The translations under genes and the position numbers were made by a program. From Stenotrophomonas mori (GTDB lineage: Bacteria > Pseudomonadota > Gammaproteobacteria > Xanthomonadales > Xanthomonadaceae), in contig NZ_JAIKTS010000001.1 in the NCBI RefSeq assembly GCF_023556335.1, positions 1,054,001 through 1,118,000 of the forward strand: a DNA stretch of 64,000 nt, read 5' to 3'. Below the pieces are notes generated by a model. The model was given only the letters and a program-made list of their open reading frames with translations. It had not been told where the DNA came from and ran no database searches. Shown one piece after another: positions 19,557 to 28,381 of this stretch. How positions within the stretch are numbered: position 1 is the first letter of the stretch; every line of letters starts with the position of its first letter.

Positions 19557-20282
19557 TCAGCCCTCTGCCCATCGCGCCCAGGCAGCGGCCAGCTGCCGGA
19601 ACCCCGCGCGCAGCTGGCCGCGCGCGCGCCATGGCAGGTCCGCCAACGCCGCCTCCACCGGCCCCGGCCGGGGAGTCCCCTGCCAGGCGACGACCACCCG
19701 GTTGCCCGCATTCCGCACGCGCAGTGTCAGCACCCGCCCGTCGAAGCTGCGCCGCAGCCGGGACAGGTGGGCACGGGTGTCGGTATCGAACAGGTTGCCG
19801 GCCATGACCCCGCCGGGCGCCAGCGCGTCGCGGCAATCGTCATAGAACGCGCGGGTTGAAAGCGCCGCGGGAATGCCGTGCGCGTCGTAGGCATCGAGCA
19901 GCAGCAGGTCGAACCGTCCCCGCTGCCGGCGCAGCCAATGCGCCCCGTCGACGCATTCGACCCGCAACCGCGCATCGTCCGGGGGTACCCGGAACACTTC
20001 GCGCAGGGCGATCACCGCCGGATCCACCTCGGCCACCTCGATCCGCGCGCCTTGCAGGTGGCGATGGCAGAAACCGGCCTGCGCCCCGCCCCCCAGGCCG
20101 ATGATGCCGATGCGCCGCGGGCCCGGCCGCAGCCACAGGGCCGCGAGCATGAGCCGGGTATAGGCCGAATGCAGCCGGTGCGGGAACCAGCGCGACAGCC
20201 GCGTCTGGGTGGCGCCGGCATCGAACCGCAGCTCCAGGTGCCGCCAGGTCCGGTGGACGTGGGCACCCCCGTCGGCGCTCAT
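19557..20282 (-). CDS. Spermidine synthase-like methyltransferase-fold protein
   Basis: 241 residues. The nucleotide-binding core reads IGIIGLGGGAQAGFCHRHL (about residues 58-76), then EVAEVDPAVIALREVF and DLLLLDAYDAHGIPAALST. This is the spermidine synthase (SpeE) fold with the GGGxG glycine loop, the acidic ribose-binding residue, and the DxxD-like stretch near the active site. It is shorter than true SpeE (about 280) and lacks the full N-terminal beta domain, so aminopropyl transfer is not assured; many such proteins are annotated simply as spermidine synthase-like. Its start overlaps the 5'-nucleotidase stop (ATGA). Confidence 0.82.
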   Translation of the reverse strand: MSADGGAHVHRTWRHLELRFDAGATQTRLSRWFPHRLHSAYTRLMLAALWLRPGPRRIGIIGLGGGAQAGFCHRHLQGARIEVAEVDPAVIALREVFRVPPDDARLRVECVDGAHWLRRQRGRFDLLLLDAYDAHGIPAALSTRAFYDDCRDALAPGGVMAGNLFDTDTRAHLSRLRRSFDGRVLTLRVRNAGNRVVVAWQGTPRPGPVEAALADLPWRARGQLRAGFRQLAAAWARWAEG

Positions 20283-21235
20283 TCCATGCGGTCGGCGTTG
20301 GCGATGCCGTGCGGCACGTGGCCGGCCGCCACGCTGTGGTGCTGGCGTGCGCTGTCGATGTTGTGCTGGGAGTCGTCGAAGAAGATGTCGGCGCCGAACG
20401 CTTCCAGGAACGGGCCCTTGTGGCGCCCGCCGAGGAACAGCGCCTCGTCCAGGCGCACGCCCCAGTCGCGCAGGGTGCGTATCACCCGTTCGTGCGCCGG
20501 TGCCGAACGCGCGGTCACCAGGGCGGTGCGGATCGGTGCCGCATCGCCCGGCGGGAATGCCGCCTGCAGGTCGTGCAGCGCCGAGAGGAAGTTGCGGAAC
20601 GGGCCGCCGCTGAGTGGTTCGCGCGCGTTCTCACGCTCGTGGCGGCCGAACGCCTCCACGCCCTGCTCGCGCGAGATGCGCTCGCCCTCGTCGCCGAAGA
20701 TCACCGCGTCGCCATCGAAGGCGATGCGCAGCTGCGCGGGCGGACGCCCGGTATCGGCGCTGGCCGCCGCCTCCGACAGCTCGCCGGCACCGCGCGGCAG
20801 GATGGTCGCCGCGGCGATGCCGTGCAGCAACGCGCGGCTGACCGATTCGGGATTGGCCGAAAGGAACAGGTCGGTGCCGAACGGCTTGACGTAGGGCCAG
20901 GTCGGCTCGCCGGCGGTGAAGGTGGCGCGCACGATGCCCAGGCCGTAGTGCTGGATGGAGTTGAAGATCCGCAGGCCGGTATCGGCGGAGTTGCGCGACA
21001 GCAGGATCACCTCCACCCGCGGCACCTCGGTCGGTGCGCCGTCGTTGAGCGCCAGCAGCTTGCGCACCACCGGAAACGCCACGCCGGGCTTCAGGACATC
21101 GTCCTCGTGCTCGCGCTGGTAGGCGGCGTAGGCCTCCACGCCCTCGCGCTCGAACAGCGCATGGCCTTCCTCGAGGTCGAACAGCGCCCGTGAGGTCACC
21201 GCCACCGTCAGCATCCTGGGAGTGTTGTCGCCCAT
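20279..21235 (-). CDS. 5'-nucleotidase, cytosolic NT5C1-like
   Basis: 318 residues of the PF06189 5'-nucleotidase family. Recognisable blocks are LTVAVTSRALFDLEEGHALF at the N-terminus, RVEVILLSRNSADTGLRIFN near residues 73-92, QLRIAFDGDAVIFGDEGERI near 167-186, and FLEAFGADIFFDDSQHNID near the end. These enzymes are HAD-like phosphatases that dephosphorylate nucleoside monophosphates in the cytoplasm. It is upstream of, and coupled to, the spermidine-synthase-like gene by a 4-base overlap, and 53 bp downstream of nadK, so the three probably share a transcript. Confidence 0.9.
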   Translation of the reverse strand: MGDNTPRMLTVAVTSRALFDLEEGHALFEREGVEAYAAYQREHEDDVLKPGVAFPVVRKLLALNDGAPTEVPRVEVILLSRNSADTGLRIFNSIQHYGLGIVRATFTAGEPTWPYVKPFGTDLFLSANPESVSRALLHGIAAATILPRGAGELSEAAASADTGRPPAQLRIAFDGDAVIFGDEGERISREQGVEAFGRHERENAREPLSGGPFRNFLSALHDLQAAFPPGDAAPIRTALVTARSAPAHERVIRTLRDWGVRLDEALFLGGRHKGPFLEAFGADIFFDDSQHNIDSARQHHSVAAGHVPHGIANADRME

Positions 21236-21288
21236 GTTCCTGGTTCCTTAGCCTTGCCGTCGCCGGCACCGGGTTGCCGCACGCATGC

Positions 21289-22053
21289 TCAGAAGACGAA
21301 CTGCTCGCTGAGGATGCGGTCTTCCAGATTGTGTTCGGGATCGAACAGCAGGGTCACCTGCCGCTCGCGGGATTCGCGGATGGTCACCTCGACCACGTCG
21401 CGGGTCTCGTGCGAATCGGCGGTCACGCTGACCGGCCGCTTGTAGGGGTCCAGCACCCGGAAGCGCACCTCGGTCTCGGCCTTGAGGATCGCCCCGCGCC
21501 AGCGGCGCGGGCGGTAGGGCGCCAGCGGCGTGAGCGCGATGCTGTTCGAGCCCAGCGGCAGGATCGGCCCGTGCGCCGAGTAGTTGTAGGCGGTGCTGCC
21601 GGCCGGGGTGCAGACCAGCACGCCGTCGCCGATCAGCTCCTCGACCCGCTGCTGCCCGTTGAGGTCGATGCCGACATGCGCGGCCTGCCGCGTCTGCCGC
21701 AGCATCGAGACGTCGTTGTAGGCCAGTGAGCCGACCGTGGTGCCCGACTCGGTGCGCGCCACCATCTCCAGCGGCCGCAGGTGGGCCGGCTCGGCCAGCG
21801 CCAGCCGCTGCAGCAGGTCGTCGTCGCGGTAATGGTTCATCAGGAAGCCGACGGTGCCCAGCTTCATGCCGAACACCGGCTTTGCCATGTTCCCGAAGTG
21901 GTGCAGGGTCTGCAGCATGAAGCCGTCGCCCCCCAGCGGGCACAGGACATCGGCGTCTTCCGGCGTCACGTCGCCGTAGCGGGCGGCCAGCTGCGCGCGG
22001 GCCTGCTGCGCGGCCGCGACGGTGCTGGCGAGAAAGGCGATGCGGGGGGACAT
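21289..22053 (-). CDS. nadK: NAD kinase
   Basis: 254 residues. The kinase motif [20 protein letters not shown] is at about residues 38-57 and the second conserved site [20 protein letters not shown] at about 149-168. NadK phosphorylates NAD to NADP. I chose the start [18 protein letters not shown] because homologues start there; the frame is open 117 codons further, into a region of inverted repeats. It follows the repeat-rich intergenic space and probably heads a transcript with the nucleotidase and spermidine-synthase-like genes. Confidence 0.95.
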   Translation of the reverse strand: MSPRIAFLASTVAAAQQARAQLAARYGDVTPEDADVLCPLGGDGFMLQTLHHFGNMAKPVFGMKLGTVGFLMNHYRDDDLLQRLALAEPAHLRPLEMVARTESGTTVGSLAYNDVSMLRQTRQAAHVGIDLNGQQRVEELIGDGVLVCTPAGSTAYNYSAHGPILPLGSNSIALTPLAPYRPRRWRGAILKAETEVRFRVLDPYKRPVSVTADSHETRDVVEVTIRESRERQVTLLFDPEHNLEDRILSEQFVF

Positions 22054-22186
22054 GGCCAACGTCGGTTGTCGAAAGGATTGCCGAGGATACCCCGCAACGG
22101 CGAATGCTGCCGCGGCCCTCCAGCGCACGGCAACGATCCCGAACATCGGCATGCCACGCGGCCGGAGCGTCCTCGCCCTCCGTCCC

Positions 22187-22255
22187 GCAGGAGCCGTTTC
22201 AGTCGCGACCTCTGCACTACGCCCGGAAAGCATTCGCGACTGAAGCCGCTCCTGC
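22187..22255. repeat. REP-like inverted repeat, 22-bp arms
   Basis: Two 22-base arms (22187-22208 and 22234-22255) are complementary at 20 of 22 positions around a 25-base loop. The arm reads GCAGGAGC, then the CAGTCGCGA core. GGAGC-G-TTCAGTCGCGA sequences of this kind are typical dispersed palindromic repeats of xanthomonads and pseudomonads. Confidence 0.75.
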
Positions 22256-22265
22256 AGCCGGAACG

Positions 22266-22332
22266 CACCGCGGCCAAGGCCGCTCCCGCCGCAACGACCG
22301 TTGCCTTCGCGGGAGCGGCCTTGGCCGCGGTG
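22266..22332. repeat. Perfect 24-bp inverted repeat
   Basis: Arms 22266-22289 and 22309-22332 are exact reverse complements around a 19-base loop. The arm contains CGGCCAAGGCCGCTCCC. It lies 10 bp from the previous palindrome, so the pair forms a composite repeat of the BIME kind between nadK and the glutamate dehydrogenase gene. Read as RNA it would be a very stable hairpin. Confidence 0.85.
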
Positions 22333-22477
22333 CTTCATCCGGCGGGTGCCGACCAACGGCCGGCACCCTCTGCCATCCTTCTGGAGCAACGCCCCCTTTG
22401 CCAAGGGGGCGCGGCGACAGCCGCGGGGACAGGCAAGCCCGAGGCCAGGGCCGACAGCCCGCGATGCAGGCTGTCGG

Positions 22478-22521
22478 GTCGGGCCGGTGAAACCGGCCCG
22501 ACCACGGGGTCAAACCCCGTG
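22478..22521 (-). terminator. Tandem hairpins at the 3' end of the glutamate dehydrogenase gene
   Basis: An 11-bp perfect stem (22478-22488 with 22492-22502, GAA loop) directly adjoins a 7-bp stem (CACGGGG / CCCCGTG, 22503-22521) that spans the stop codon. There is no T-run, so these may protect the mRNA 3' end as much as terminate transcription. A third weaker pair (GACAGCC / GGCTGTC) lies just beyond. Confidence 0.5.
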
Positions 22522-25500
22522 CGCCGCCAGCTGGCCCAGGCGCTGCACGGCGACCGAGACGGTCGGGTAGTCCAGGGCCTTCTGCTCGGCCAGCTCGGCC
22601 AGCATCGCCAGGGTGAAGCGCAGGCTGCTGTCGTCGCGGCCCAGCCAGGCGGCCACCTTGGCCTCCGCACTGCCGCCCTTCATCGACAGCACCTGGCCGG
22701 CGAGGTTGCGCTGGTGCGCGGCCAGCTCGTCACGCAGCACGCCACGCGCCACGGCGTGCCAGCGGCCGTTGACCTCCAGCGCGTCGATCTGCTCGAACAG
22801 CCACGGCATCTGCAGCGCTTCGCCCAGGCGGAAGTGGACCTTGGAGACATCCACCGGCTTGAGCTTGCGGGTACGCGCCAGTTCGATGATGTCGAACGCC
22901 GGCTCCAGGAACTGCAGCTCGGACAGCTGCTTGGCCAGCGCCGCCGGCAAGCCCTTTTCCTTCCACTGCTTGACGCTGGCCTCGTAGGCCGGGCGCTGCG
23001 AGTCCGGCAGCACGCCCGAGGCGACGCGGATGTCGTTGAACGGCCCCTGGTAGCGCTCGACCGCGGCGGTGATGCCCTGCATCGGGCCCGGGCGGTTCAG
23101 CAGCCAGCGCACGAATGCACGCTGCAGCTTCCAGATCACCTCCAGGGCGTCGACCTGCACCGCTTCGGGCAGGGTTCCGTCGAGGGCGTCGATCTGCGCC
23201 CACAGCGCGCGCGCGTCCAGCGTCTCGCGGCTGATGGTGTAGGCCTTGGCGACCTCGGCCACGCTGCGGCCGGTGTCTTCCTGCATGCGCATCAGGAAGG
23301 TGGCGCCCATGCGGTTGATGGTCTGGTTGGTGACCGCGGTGGCGATGATCTCGCGCTTCAGGCGGTGCCCTTCCATCGCATCGGCGTACTTCTTCTGCAG
23401 CGGCTGCGGGAAGTAGCGCAGCAGCTCCTTGGACAGGTACGGATCTTCCGGGATGTCCGAATCCAGCAGCTGCTGGAAGGCGACGATCTTGGAGTAGGAC
23501 AGGATCACCGCCAGCTCCGGACGGGTCAGCCCCTGGCCGCGCAGCTTGCGCGCGGACAGCTCGGCGTCGGACGGCAGGTACTCGATCTGCCGGTCCAGCA
23601 GCCCCTGCTGCTCCAGCGTGCGGATGAAGTGCTGCTTGGACCCCAGGCGCTTGACGCTCATCCGCTCCATCAGGCTGATGGCCTGGTTCTGGCGGTAGTT
23701 GTCCATCAGCACCAGCCCGGCGACCTCGTCGGTCATCGACGCCAGCAGCTTGTTGCGCTGCGCGGCGGTGAGCTTCTTGGCGCGCACCACGTCGTTGAGC
23801 AGGATCTTGATGTTGACTTCGTGGTCGGAGGTGTCCACGCCCGCCGAGTTATCGATGAAGTCGGTATTGAGCAGCACGCCGTTCTGGGCCGCCTCGATGC
23901 GTCCCAGCTGGGTCATGCCCAGGTTGCCGCCCTCGCCCACGATCTTGCAGCGCAGCTCGCCGCCGTTGACGCGCAGGCCGCTGTTGGCGCGGTCGCCGAC
24001 CTCGGCGTTGGTCTCGCTGGCCGCCTTGATGTAGGTGCCGATGCCACCGTTCCACACCAGGTCCACCGGCGCCTTGAGCGCGGCGTTGATCAGCTCGGTG
24101 GGGGTCATCGTCTTGATGCCGGCGTCGATGCCCAGCGCCTCGCGCACCTGCGGGGTGATCTCGATCGACTTGAGCGAGCGCGCGTAGATGCCGCCGCCCT
24201 TGCTGATCAGCTTGGCGTTGTAGTCGGCCCAGCTCGAGCGCGGGACCGCGAACAGGCGCTGGCGCTCCTTGAACGAGCTGGCCGCCACCGGGTCCGGATC
24301 GAGGAAGATGTGGCGGTGGTCGAACGCGCACACCAGGCGCACGTGTTCGGACAGCAGCATGCCGTTGCCGAACACGTCGCCGGACATGTCGCCGATGCCG
24401 ACGCAGGTGAAGTCCTGGGTCTGGCAGTTGCGGCCCAGGGCGCGGAAGTGGCGCTTGACCGATTCCCAGGCGCCGCGCGCGGTGATGCCCATGCCCTTGT
24501 GGCTGTAGCCGACCGAACCGCCGGAGGCGAACGCGTCGTCCATCCAGAAGCCGTGCGCCTGGGCGATGCCGTTGGCGATGTCCGAGAAGCTGGCGGTGCC
24601 CTTGTCGGCCGCGACCACCAGGTACGGGTCGTCCTGGTCGTGGCGCACCACGCCCACCGGCGGCACGATCGTGTTGTCGACGATGTTGTCGGTGATGTCG
24701 AGCAGGCCGTTGATGAAACGCTTGTAGCAGTCCACGCCCTCGGCCATCCAGGCGTCACGGTCCACCGCCGGGTCCGGCAGCTGCTTGGCGAAGAAGCCGC
24801 CCTTCGAGCCGACCGGCACGATCACCGTGTTCTTCACCATCTGTGCCTTGACCAGGCCCAGCACCTCGGTGCGGAAGTCCTCGCGGCGGTCGGACCAGCG
24901 CAGGCCGCCACGGGCCACGGCGCCGAAGCGCAGGTGGGTACCCTCCACCCGCGGGCCGCAGACCCAGATCTCGCGGTACGGACGCGGCTTGGGCGCATCC
25001 GGCACCTGGGCGGCGTCGAACTTGAAGCTGATGTAGTCGGCCGGGCCACCATCGGCACGCACGCCGTCCTTGCGGACCAGGTAGTAGCTGGTCCGCAGGG
25101 TCGCTTCGATCACGCCGATGAAGCTGCGCAGGATGCGGTCCTCGTCCAGGCTCGAGACGCCGTCCAGCAGCTTGACCAGGGTGTCGTGCACCAGCGTCAT
25201 GCGCGCGTCGCGACGGGCGCTGCGTGCCTTGACCACCGCCGCGAGCAGCTTGACGGTCGCGGCGTCACCGCCGGCCAGCGCCTTGAACTGGGCCAGCTGT
25301 GCCTCCAGCGTGGCCTTGTCGGTGGCCGGCGCCGGGTCGAAGCGGGCCTCGAACAGCTCCACGATCAACCGCGCCAGCAGCGGATAGCGGTTGAAGGTGC
25401 CTTCCACGTAGGCCTGCGAGAACGGCACGCCAATCTGCAGCAGGTACTTGCAGTAGCCGCGCAGCATCGACACCTGGCGCCAGTCCAGCCCGGTGGCCAG

Positions 25501-27480
25501 CACCAGGCGGTTGAAGCCGTCGTTCTCGGCCTCGCCGTGCCACACGTGGGCGAAGGCTTCGCTGAAGCGGGCGCTGGCGGCGGCGGCATCGATCGTGCCG
25601 ACGGTCGACTCGACCTCGAAGTCCTGCACGTACACCGGCGCATCGTCCACCATCAGGCGGTACGGACGCTCGGCGATCACGCGCAGGCCCATGTTCTCCA
25701 TCATCGGCAGCACGTCGGACAGCGGGATGTCCTTGAGCTGGCGGTACAGCTTCATGCGCAGGCCGTCGCGGCCGACCGACTGCAGGTTCAGCCGCAGGTC
25801 GTCCGGACCGGTCAGGGCATCGAGCTGGGCGACATCAGCGGCCGCGATCTGCGCGCTGGAGTCCTCGATGTAGCCGGCCGGCAGCGCCTTGCCGATGCGC
25901 GCGGCGATCCTCAGGCCTTCGGTTTCACCATGGCTGCCGACCAGGGCTTCGCGCAGGTCGTCCTGCCAGTTACGCAATACGTGTGCCAAGTGCTTCTCCA
26001 ATCCTTCAATGTCCAGTTCAAGGCTCTGACCCGTCTTCGGCCGCACGATCAGGTGCAGCTGGGCCAGAGGCGAATCGCCCAGCACCACGCTGGAATCTAC
26101 ATACTCGCCCTGCAGGGTTTCCTTCAGCAGGTTCTCGATGCGCAGGCGCACATCGGTGTTGAAACGCTCGCGCGGCAGGAACACCAGCGCGGAAATGAAA
26201 CGGCTGAACTTGTCACGGCGCAGGAACATCCGGCTGCGCACGCGCTCCTGCACGCCGAGCACGCCCAGCGAGGTCCGCAGCAGCTCGTCCTCGCTGGACT
26301 GGAACAGCTCCTCGCGGGGCAGCGATTCGAGGATGTGGCGCAGCGCCTTGCCGCTGTGGCTGGCGGGTCCGAGGCCGGAGCGCTTCATCACGTTCTCGAA
26401 ACGCTGGCGCACCAGCGGGATCTCCCAGGGGCGGCGGTTGTACGCGCTGGACGTGAACAGCCCCAGGAACCGCTGCTCGCCGACGATCCGGCCCTTGGCG
26501 TCGAACGCCAGCACGCCGATGTAGTCCATGTAGCCGCCGCGGTGGATGCGCGACCGGGCATTGGTCTTGGTCAGGATCAGCGCATCGGCCAATCCACCGG
26601 CGGTGTTGAGTCCCTGTGCGGCCAGGCCCTTGACCGGGCGCGCGACCGAGGTGTCCTTGCCGCGCATCAGGCCCAGGCCGGTGCCGTTCTGCGCGGCCAG
26701 CACTTCCTGCCGGCCCTGCTTCTCGACCTTGTATTCGCGGTAGCCGAAGAACGTGAAGTGGTTGTCCGCCGCCCAGCGCAGGAACGCCTGCGCCTCCTGC
26801 CGCGACTCCGCGCTCACCGGCAGCGTGCGCTGGCCGAGGTCCTCGGCTAGGGCCAGCGCCTTGTCGCGCATCGGCGCCCAGTCGCGGACGATCGCACGGA
26901 CATCCTCCAGCGCCGCGGCGACCCGCTTGGCGACGGCCGCCAAGGCGTCGCCCGGCTGGCGGTCGATCTCCAGCAGCATCACCGACTCGGGCGTGCCCTT
27001 GCCGACGCCGGCAAGCCGGCCGGCCTTGTCACGCTGCAGCGCGATCAGCGGGTGGCCCAGGACGTGCACGCCGATGCCCTGCTCGGTCAGCGCCAGGGCC
27101 ACGGTGTCCACCAGGAACGGCATGTCGTCGTTGACGATCTGCACCGCGGTATGGGTCGATTCCCAGCCGTCGGCCTCCAGGGTCGGGTTGAACACCCGGA
27201 CGGTGGCCTTGCCGGGCTTGCGCACGCGCGCCAGTTCCAGCATCCCGGCCGCCAGCGCGGCCCAGTCCTCGGCCGGATGCAGCTCGAACTCATCCGCCTC
27301 CATGCGCGCGTAGAAAGCGGCCGCGAAGGCGGCCGCCCGGGTCCGCTCCGCGGCCGGATAGCGCTTGCGCAGCGCTGCGAGTATCGGTTCCAGTGTCTGC
27401 CTGGGGGGAGAGCCGCGCTGTTCCGTGGCCGGTTTGGATGTCGATCGTGCAGGCTTTACAGCGCTGTTTTTCGATTTCAT
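22510..27480 (-). CDS. gdhB: NAD-specific glutamate dehydrogenase, large (GDH-180) type
   Basis: 1656 residues, the size class of the large NAD-GDH known from Pseudomonas, Caulobacter and Streptomyces. The catalytic part lies in the second half, with [34 protein letters not shown] and the adjoining TIVPPVGVVRHDQDDPYLVV. The long N- and C-terminal flanks, which bind regulators in this class, are present. The enzyme deaminates glutamate to 2-oxoglutarate with NAD and usually works in amino-acid catabolism. I chose the start MKSKNSAVKPARSTSK; the frame opens further upstream but that stretch lacks family features. It runs divergently from the TetR-RND cluster, 238 bp away. Confidence 0.95.
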   Translation of the reverse strand: MKSKNSAVKPARSTSKPATEQRGSPPRQTLEPILAALRKRYPAAERTRAAAFAAAFYARMEADEFELHPAEDWAALAAGMLELARVRKPGKATVRVFNPTLEADGWESTHTAVQIVNDDMPFLVDTVALALTEQGIGVHVLGHPLIALQRDKAGRLAGVGKGTPESVMLLEIDRQPGDALAAVAKRVAAALEDVRAIVRDWAPMRDKALALAEDLGQRTLPVSAESRQEAQAFLRWAADNHFTFFGYREYKVEKQGRQEVLAAQNGTGLGLMRGKDTSVARPVKGLAAQGLNTAGGLADALILTKTNARSRIHRGGYMDYIGVLAFDAKGRIVGEQRFLGLFTSSAYNRRPWEIPLVRQRFENVMKRSGLGPASHSGKALRHILESLPREELFQSSEDELLRTSLGVLGVQERVRSRMFLRRDKFSRFISALVFLPRERFNTDVRLRIENLLKETLQGEYVDSSVVLGDSPLAQLHLIVRPKTGQSLELDIEGLEKHLAHVLRNWQDDLREALVGSHGETEGLRIAARIGKALPAGYIEDSSAQIAAADVAQLDALTGPDDLRLNLQSVGRDGLRMKLYRQLKDIPLSDVLPMMENMGLRVIAERPYRLMVDDAPVYVQDFEVESTVGTIDAAAASARFSEAFAHVWHGEAENDGFNRLVLATGLDWRQVSMLRGYCKYLLQIGVPFSQAYVEGTFNRYPLLARLIVELFEARFDPAPATDKATLEAQLAQFKALAGGDAATVKLLAAVVKARSARRDARMTLVHDTLVKLLDGVSSLDEDRILRSFIGVIEATLRTSYYLVRKDGVRADGGPADYISFKFDAAQVPDAPKPRPYREIWVCGPRVEGTHLRFGAVARGGLRWSDRREDFRTEVLGLVKAQMVKNTVIVPVGSKGGFFAKQLPDPAVDRDAWMAEGVDCYKRFINGLLDITDNIVDNTIVPPVGVVRHDQDDPYLVVAADKGTASFSDIANGIAQAHGFWMDDAFASGGSVGYSHKGMGITARGAWESVKRHFRALGRNCQTQDFTCVGIGDMSGDVFGNGMLLSEHVRLVCAFDHRHIFLDPDPVAASSFKERQRLFAVPRSSWADYNAKLISKGGGIYARSLKSIEITPQVREALGIDAGIKTMTPTELINAALKAPVDLVWNGGIGTYIKAASETNAEVGDRANSGLRVNGGELRCKIVGEGGNLGMTQLGRIEAAQNGVLLNTDFIDNSAGVDTSDHEVNIKILLNDVVRAKKLTAAQRNKLLASMTDEVAGLVLMDNYRQNQAISLMERMSVKRLGSKQHFIRTLEQQGLLDRQIEYLPSDAELSARKLRGQGLTRPELAVILSYSKIVAFQQLLDSDIPEDPYLSKELLRYFPQPLQKKYADAMEGHRLKREIIATAVTNQTINRMGATFLMRMQEDTGRSVAEVAKAYTISRETLDARALWAQIDALDGTLPEAVQVDALEVIWKLQRAFVRWLLNRPGPMQGITAAVERYQGPFNDIRVASGVLPDSQRPAYEASVKQWKEKGLPAALAKQLSELQFLEPAFDIIELARTRKLKPVDVSKVHFRLGEALQMPWLFEQIDALEVNGRWHAVARGVLRDELAAHQRNLAGQVLSMKGGSAEAKVAAWLGRDDSSLRFTLAMLAELAEQKALDYPTVSVAVQRLGQLAAHGV

Positions 27481-27515
27481 TGGTTGAGCATTCGACGGGC
27501 TCGGGGGGAACGCCG

Positions 27516-27521
27516 ATTGTA
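27516..27521 (-). promoter_or_regulatory. gdhB: -10-like element upstream of the glutamate dehydrogenase gene
   Basis: On the minus strand this reads TACAAT (5 of 6 to consensus), 36 bp before the start codon. No good -35 hexamer is seen 16-18 bp further upstream. Confidence 0.35.
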
Positions 27522-27682
27522 TCTCCCGGCACTGCGAATAGCATTGCTGCAGGGCCGCATCGGGAGCGTCCAGGGCGCCACTCAAGCGCCCGCAAGTTAC
27601 TGTAAACAAAGAAGTTAAAAAGAAAACCCCGACGCCTCCGAGGCGACTGCAACCGCTCTGGCGCATGAGGTTTCCGCGCCGC

Positions 27683-27717
27683 TTTACCATTTGTGAACTG
27701 GACGGTATAGTCCAACC
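27683..27717 (+). promoter_or_regulatory. Promoter and probable operator of the TetR-RND operon
   Basis: TTTACC (27683-27688), a 17-bp spacer and TATAGT (27706-27711) form a good sigma-70 promoter. The -10 is embedded in the small palindrome TGGAC-GGTATA-GTCCA (27699-27714), a typical place for an autoregulating TetR repressor to bind. The predicted start of transcription coincides with the GTG start codon, so the mRNA would be nearly leaderless. Confidence 0.65.
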
Positions 27718-27718
27718 C

Positions 27719-28357
27719 GTGCATCCCCTCCTCTCCCCGCCCGCGCCGCTCGACGCCCGTGACCAGCGCGTGTTCGAGGCCGTGCGCGAACTGCTGGCGA
27801 CACAGGGGATGCGCATGAGCATGGATGCGGTGGCCGCCCACGTGGGCTGTTCGAAACAGACCCTCTACAGCCGCTACGGCAACAAGCGCCACCTGCTGAG
27901 CCTGGCCATGCGCCAGCATGTGAGCGTCGCCGCCGCGCCCCTGGGCGCCGGCGACGATCGCCCCCTGCGGGAGGTCCTGCTCGACTTCGCCCTGCGCTAC
28001 CTGGAGCACCGCAACCACCCGCGCAGCCGCCAGGCGGCCCGGCTCATCGCCAGCGGTGCCCAGGAGTTCCGCGACGAGGCCCGAACCCTCTACCAGGGGG
28101 GCGCCGAAGGCCTCCGCGACCAGCTGACTGAATGGATGCGAACCGAGATGGCCCGGGGCCGCATCATCCATGACGATCCGCATTTCATGGCCGAGATGCT
28201 AATAAGCATGATCGCTGGCCTGGATTTCGAACGGCAACGTTTCCATGTCCCCCACCGTGATGACCCGACGTCGCATCGCCGGTGGGCCGAATTCGCCATC
28301 GATGCCTTCCTGCGCGCCTTCCCCGCGCCCCCGGCCGGCATCCCTGGCACCCGCTAG
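27719..28357 (+). CDS. TetR/AcrR-family regulator of the RND pump
   Basis: 212 residues from the GTG start. The helix-turn-helix is at about residues 34-56 (MDAVAAHVGCSKQTLYSRYG), followed by the typical NKRHLLSLAMRQH. The C-terminal ligand domain contains RLIASGAQEFRDEARTLYQG and would sense the pump's substrate. The frame is open 18 codons further, but that stretch overlaps the promoter sequence, so the GTG is preferred. It is 24 bp upstream of the membrane-fusion gene on the same strand, and probably represses the operon including itself. Similar regulator-pump pairs without an outer-membrane gene occur in Stenotrophomonas (smeGH type). Confidence 0.88.
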   Translation: MHPLLSPPAPLDARDQRVFEAVRELLATQGMRMSMDAVAAHVGCSKQTLYSRYGNKRHLLSLAMRQHVSVAAAPLGAGDDRPLREVLLDFALRYLEHRNHPRSRQAARLIASGAQEFRDEARTLYQGGAEGLRDQLTEWMRTEMARGRIIHDDPHFMAEMLISMIAGLDFERQRFHVPHRDDPTSHRRWAEFAIDAFLRAFPAPPAGIPGTR

Positions 28358-28381
28358 AAAACAACCTCCGGAGTTTCCCCG

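Noticed and set aside
22054-22509. Could the inverted repeats be a CRISPR array or an insertion sequence?
   Set aside because: No regular direct repeats with spacers, no transposase and no target duplications; palindromes fit REP-type elements.
21781-26850. 1689-codon open frame antisense to the glutamate dehydrogenase gene
   Set aside because: Mirror of the long GDH frame; no motifs and no plausible start. The minus strand encodes clear GDH blocks.
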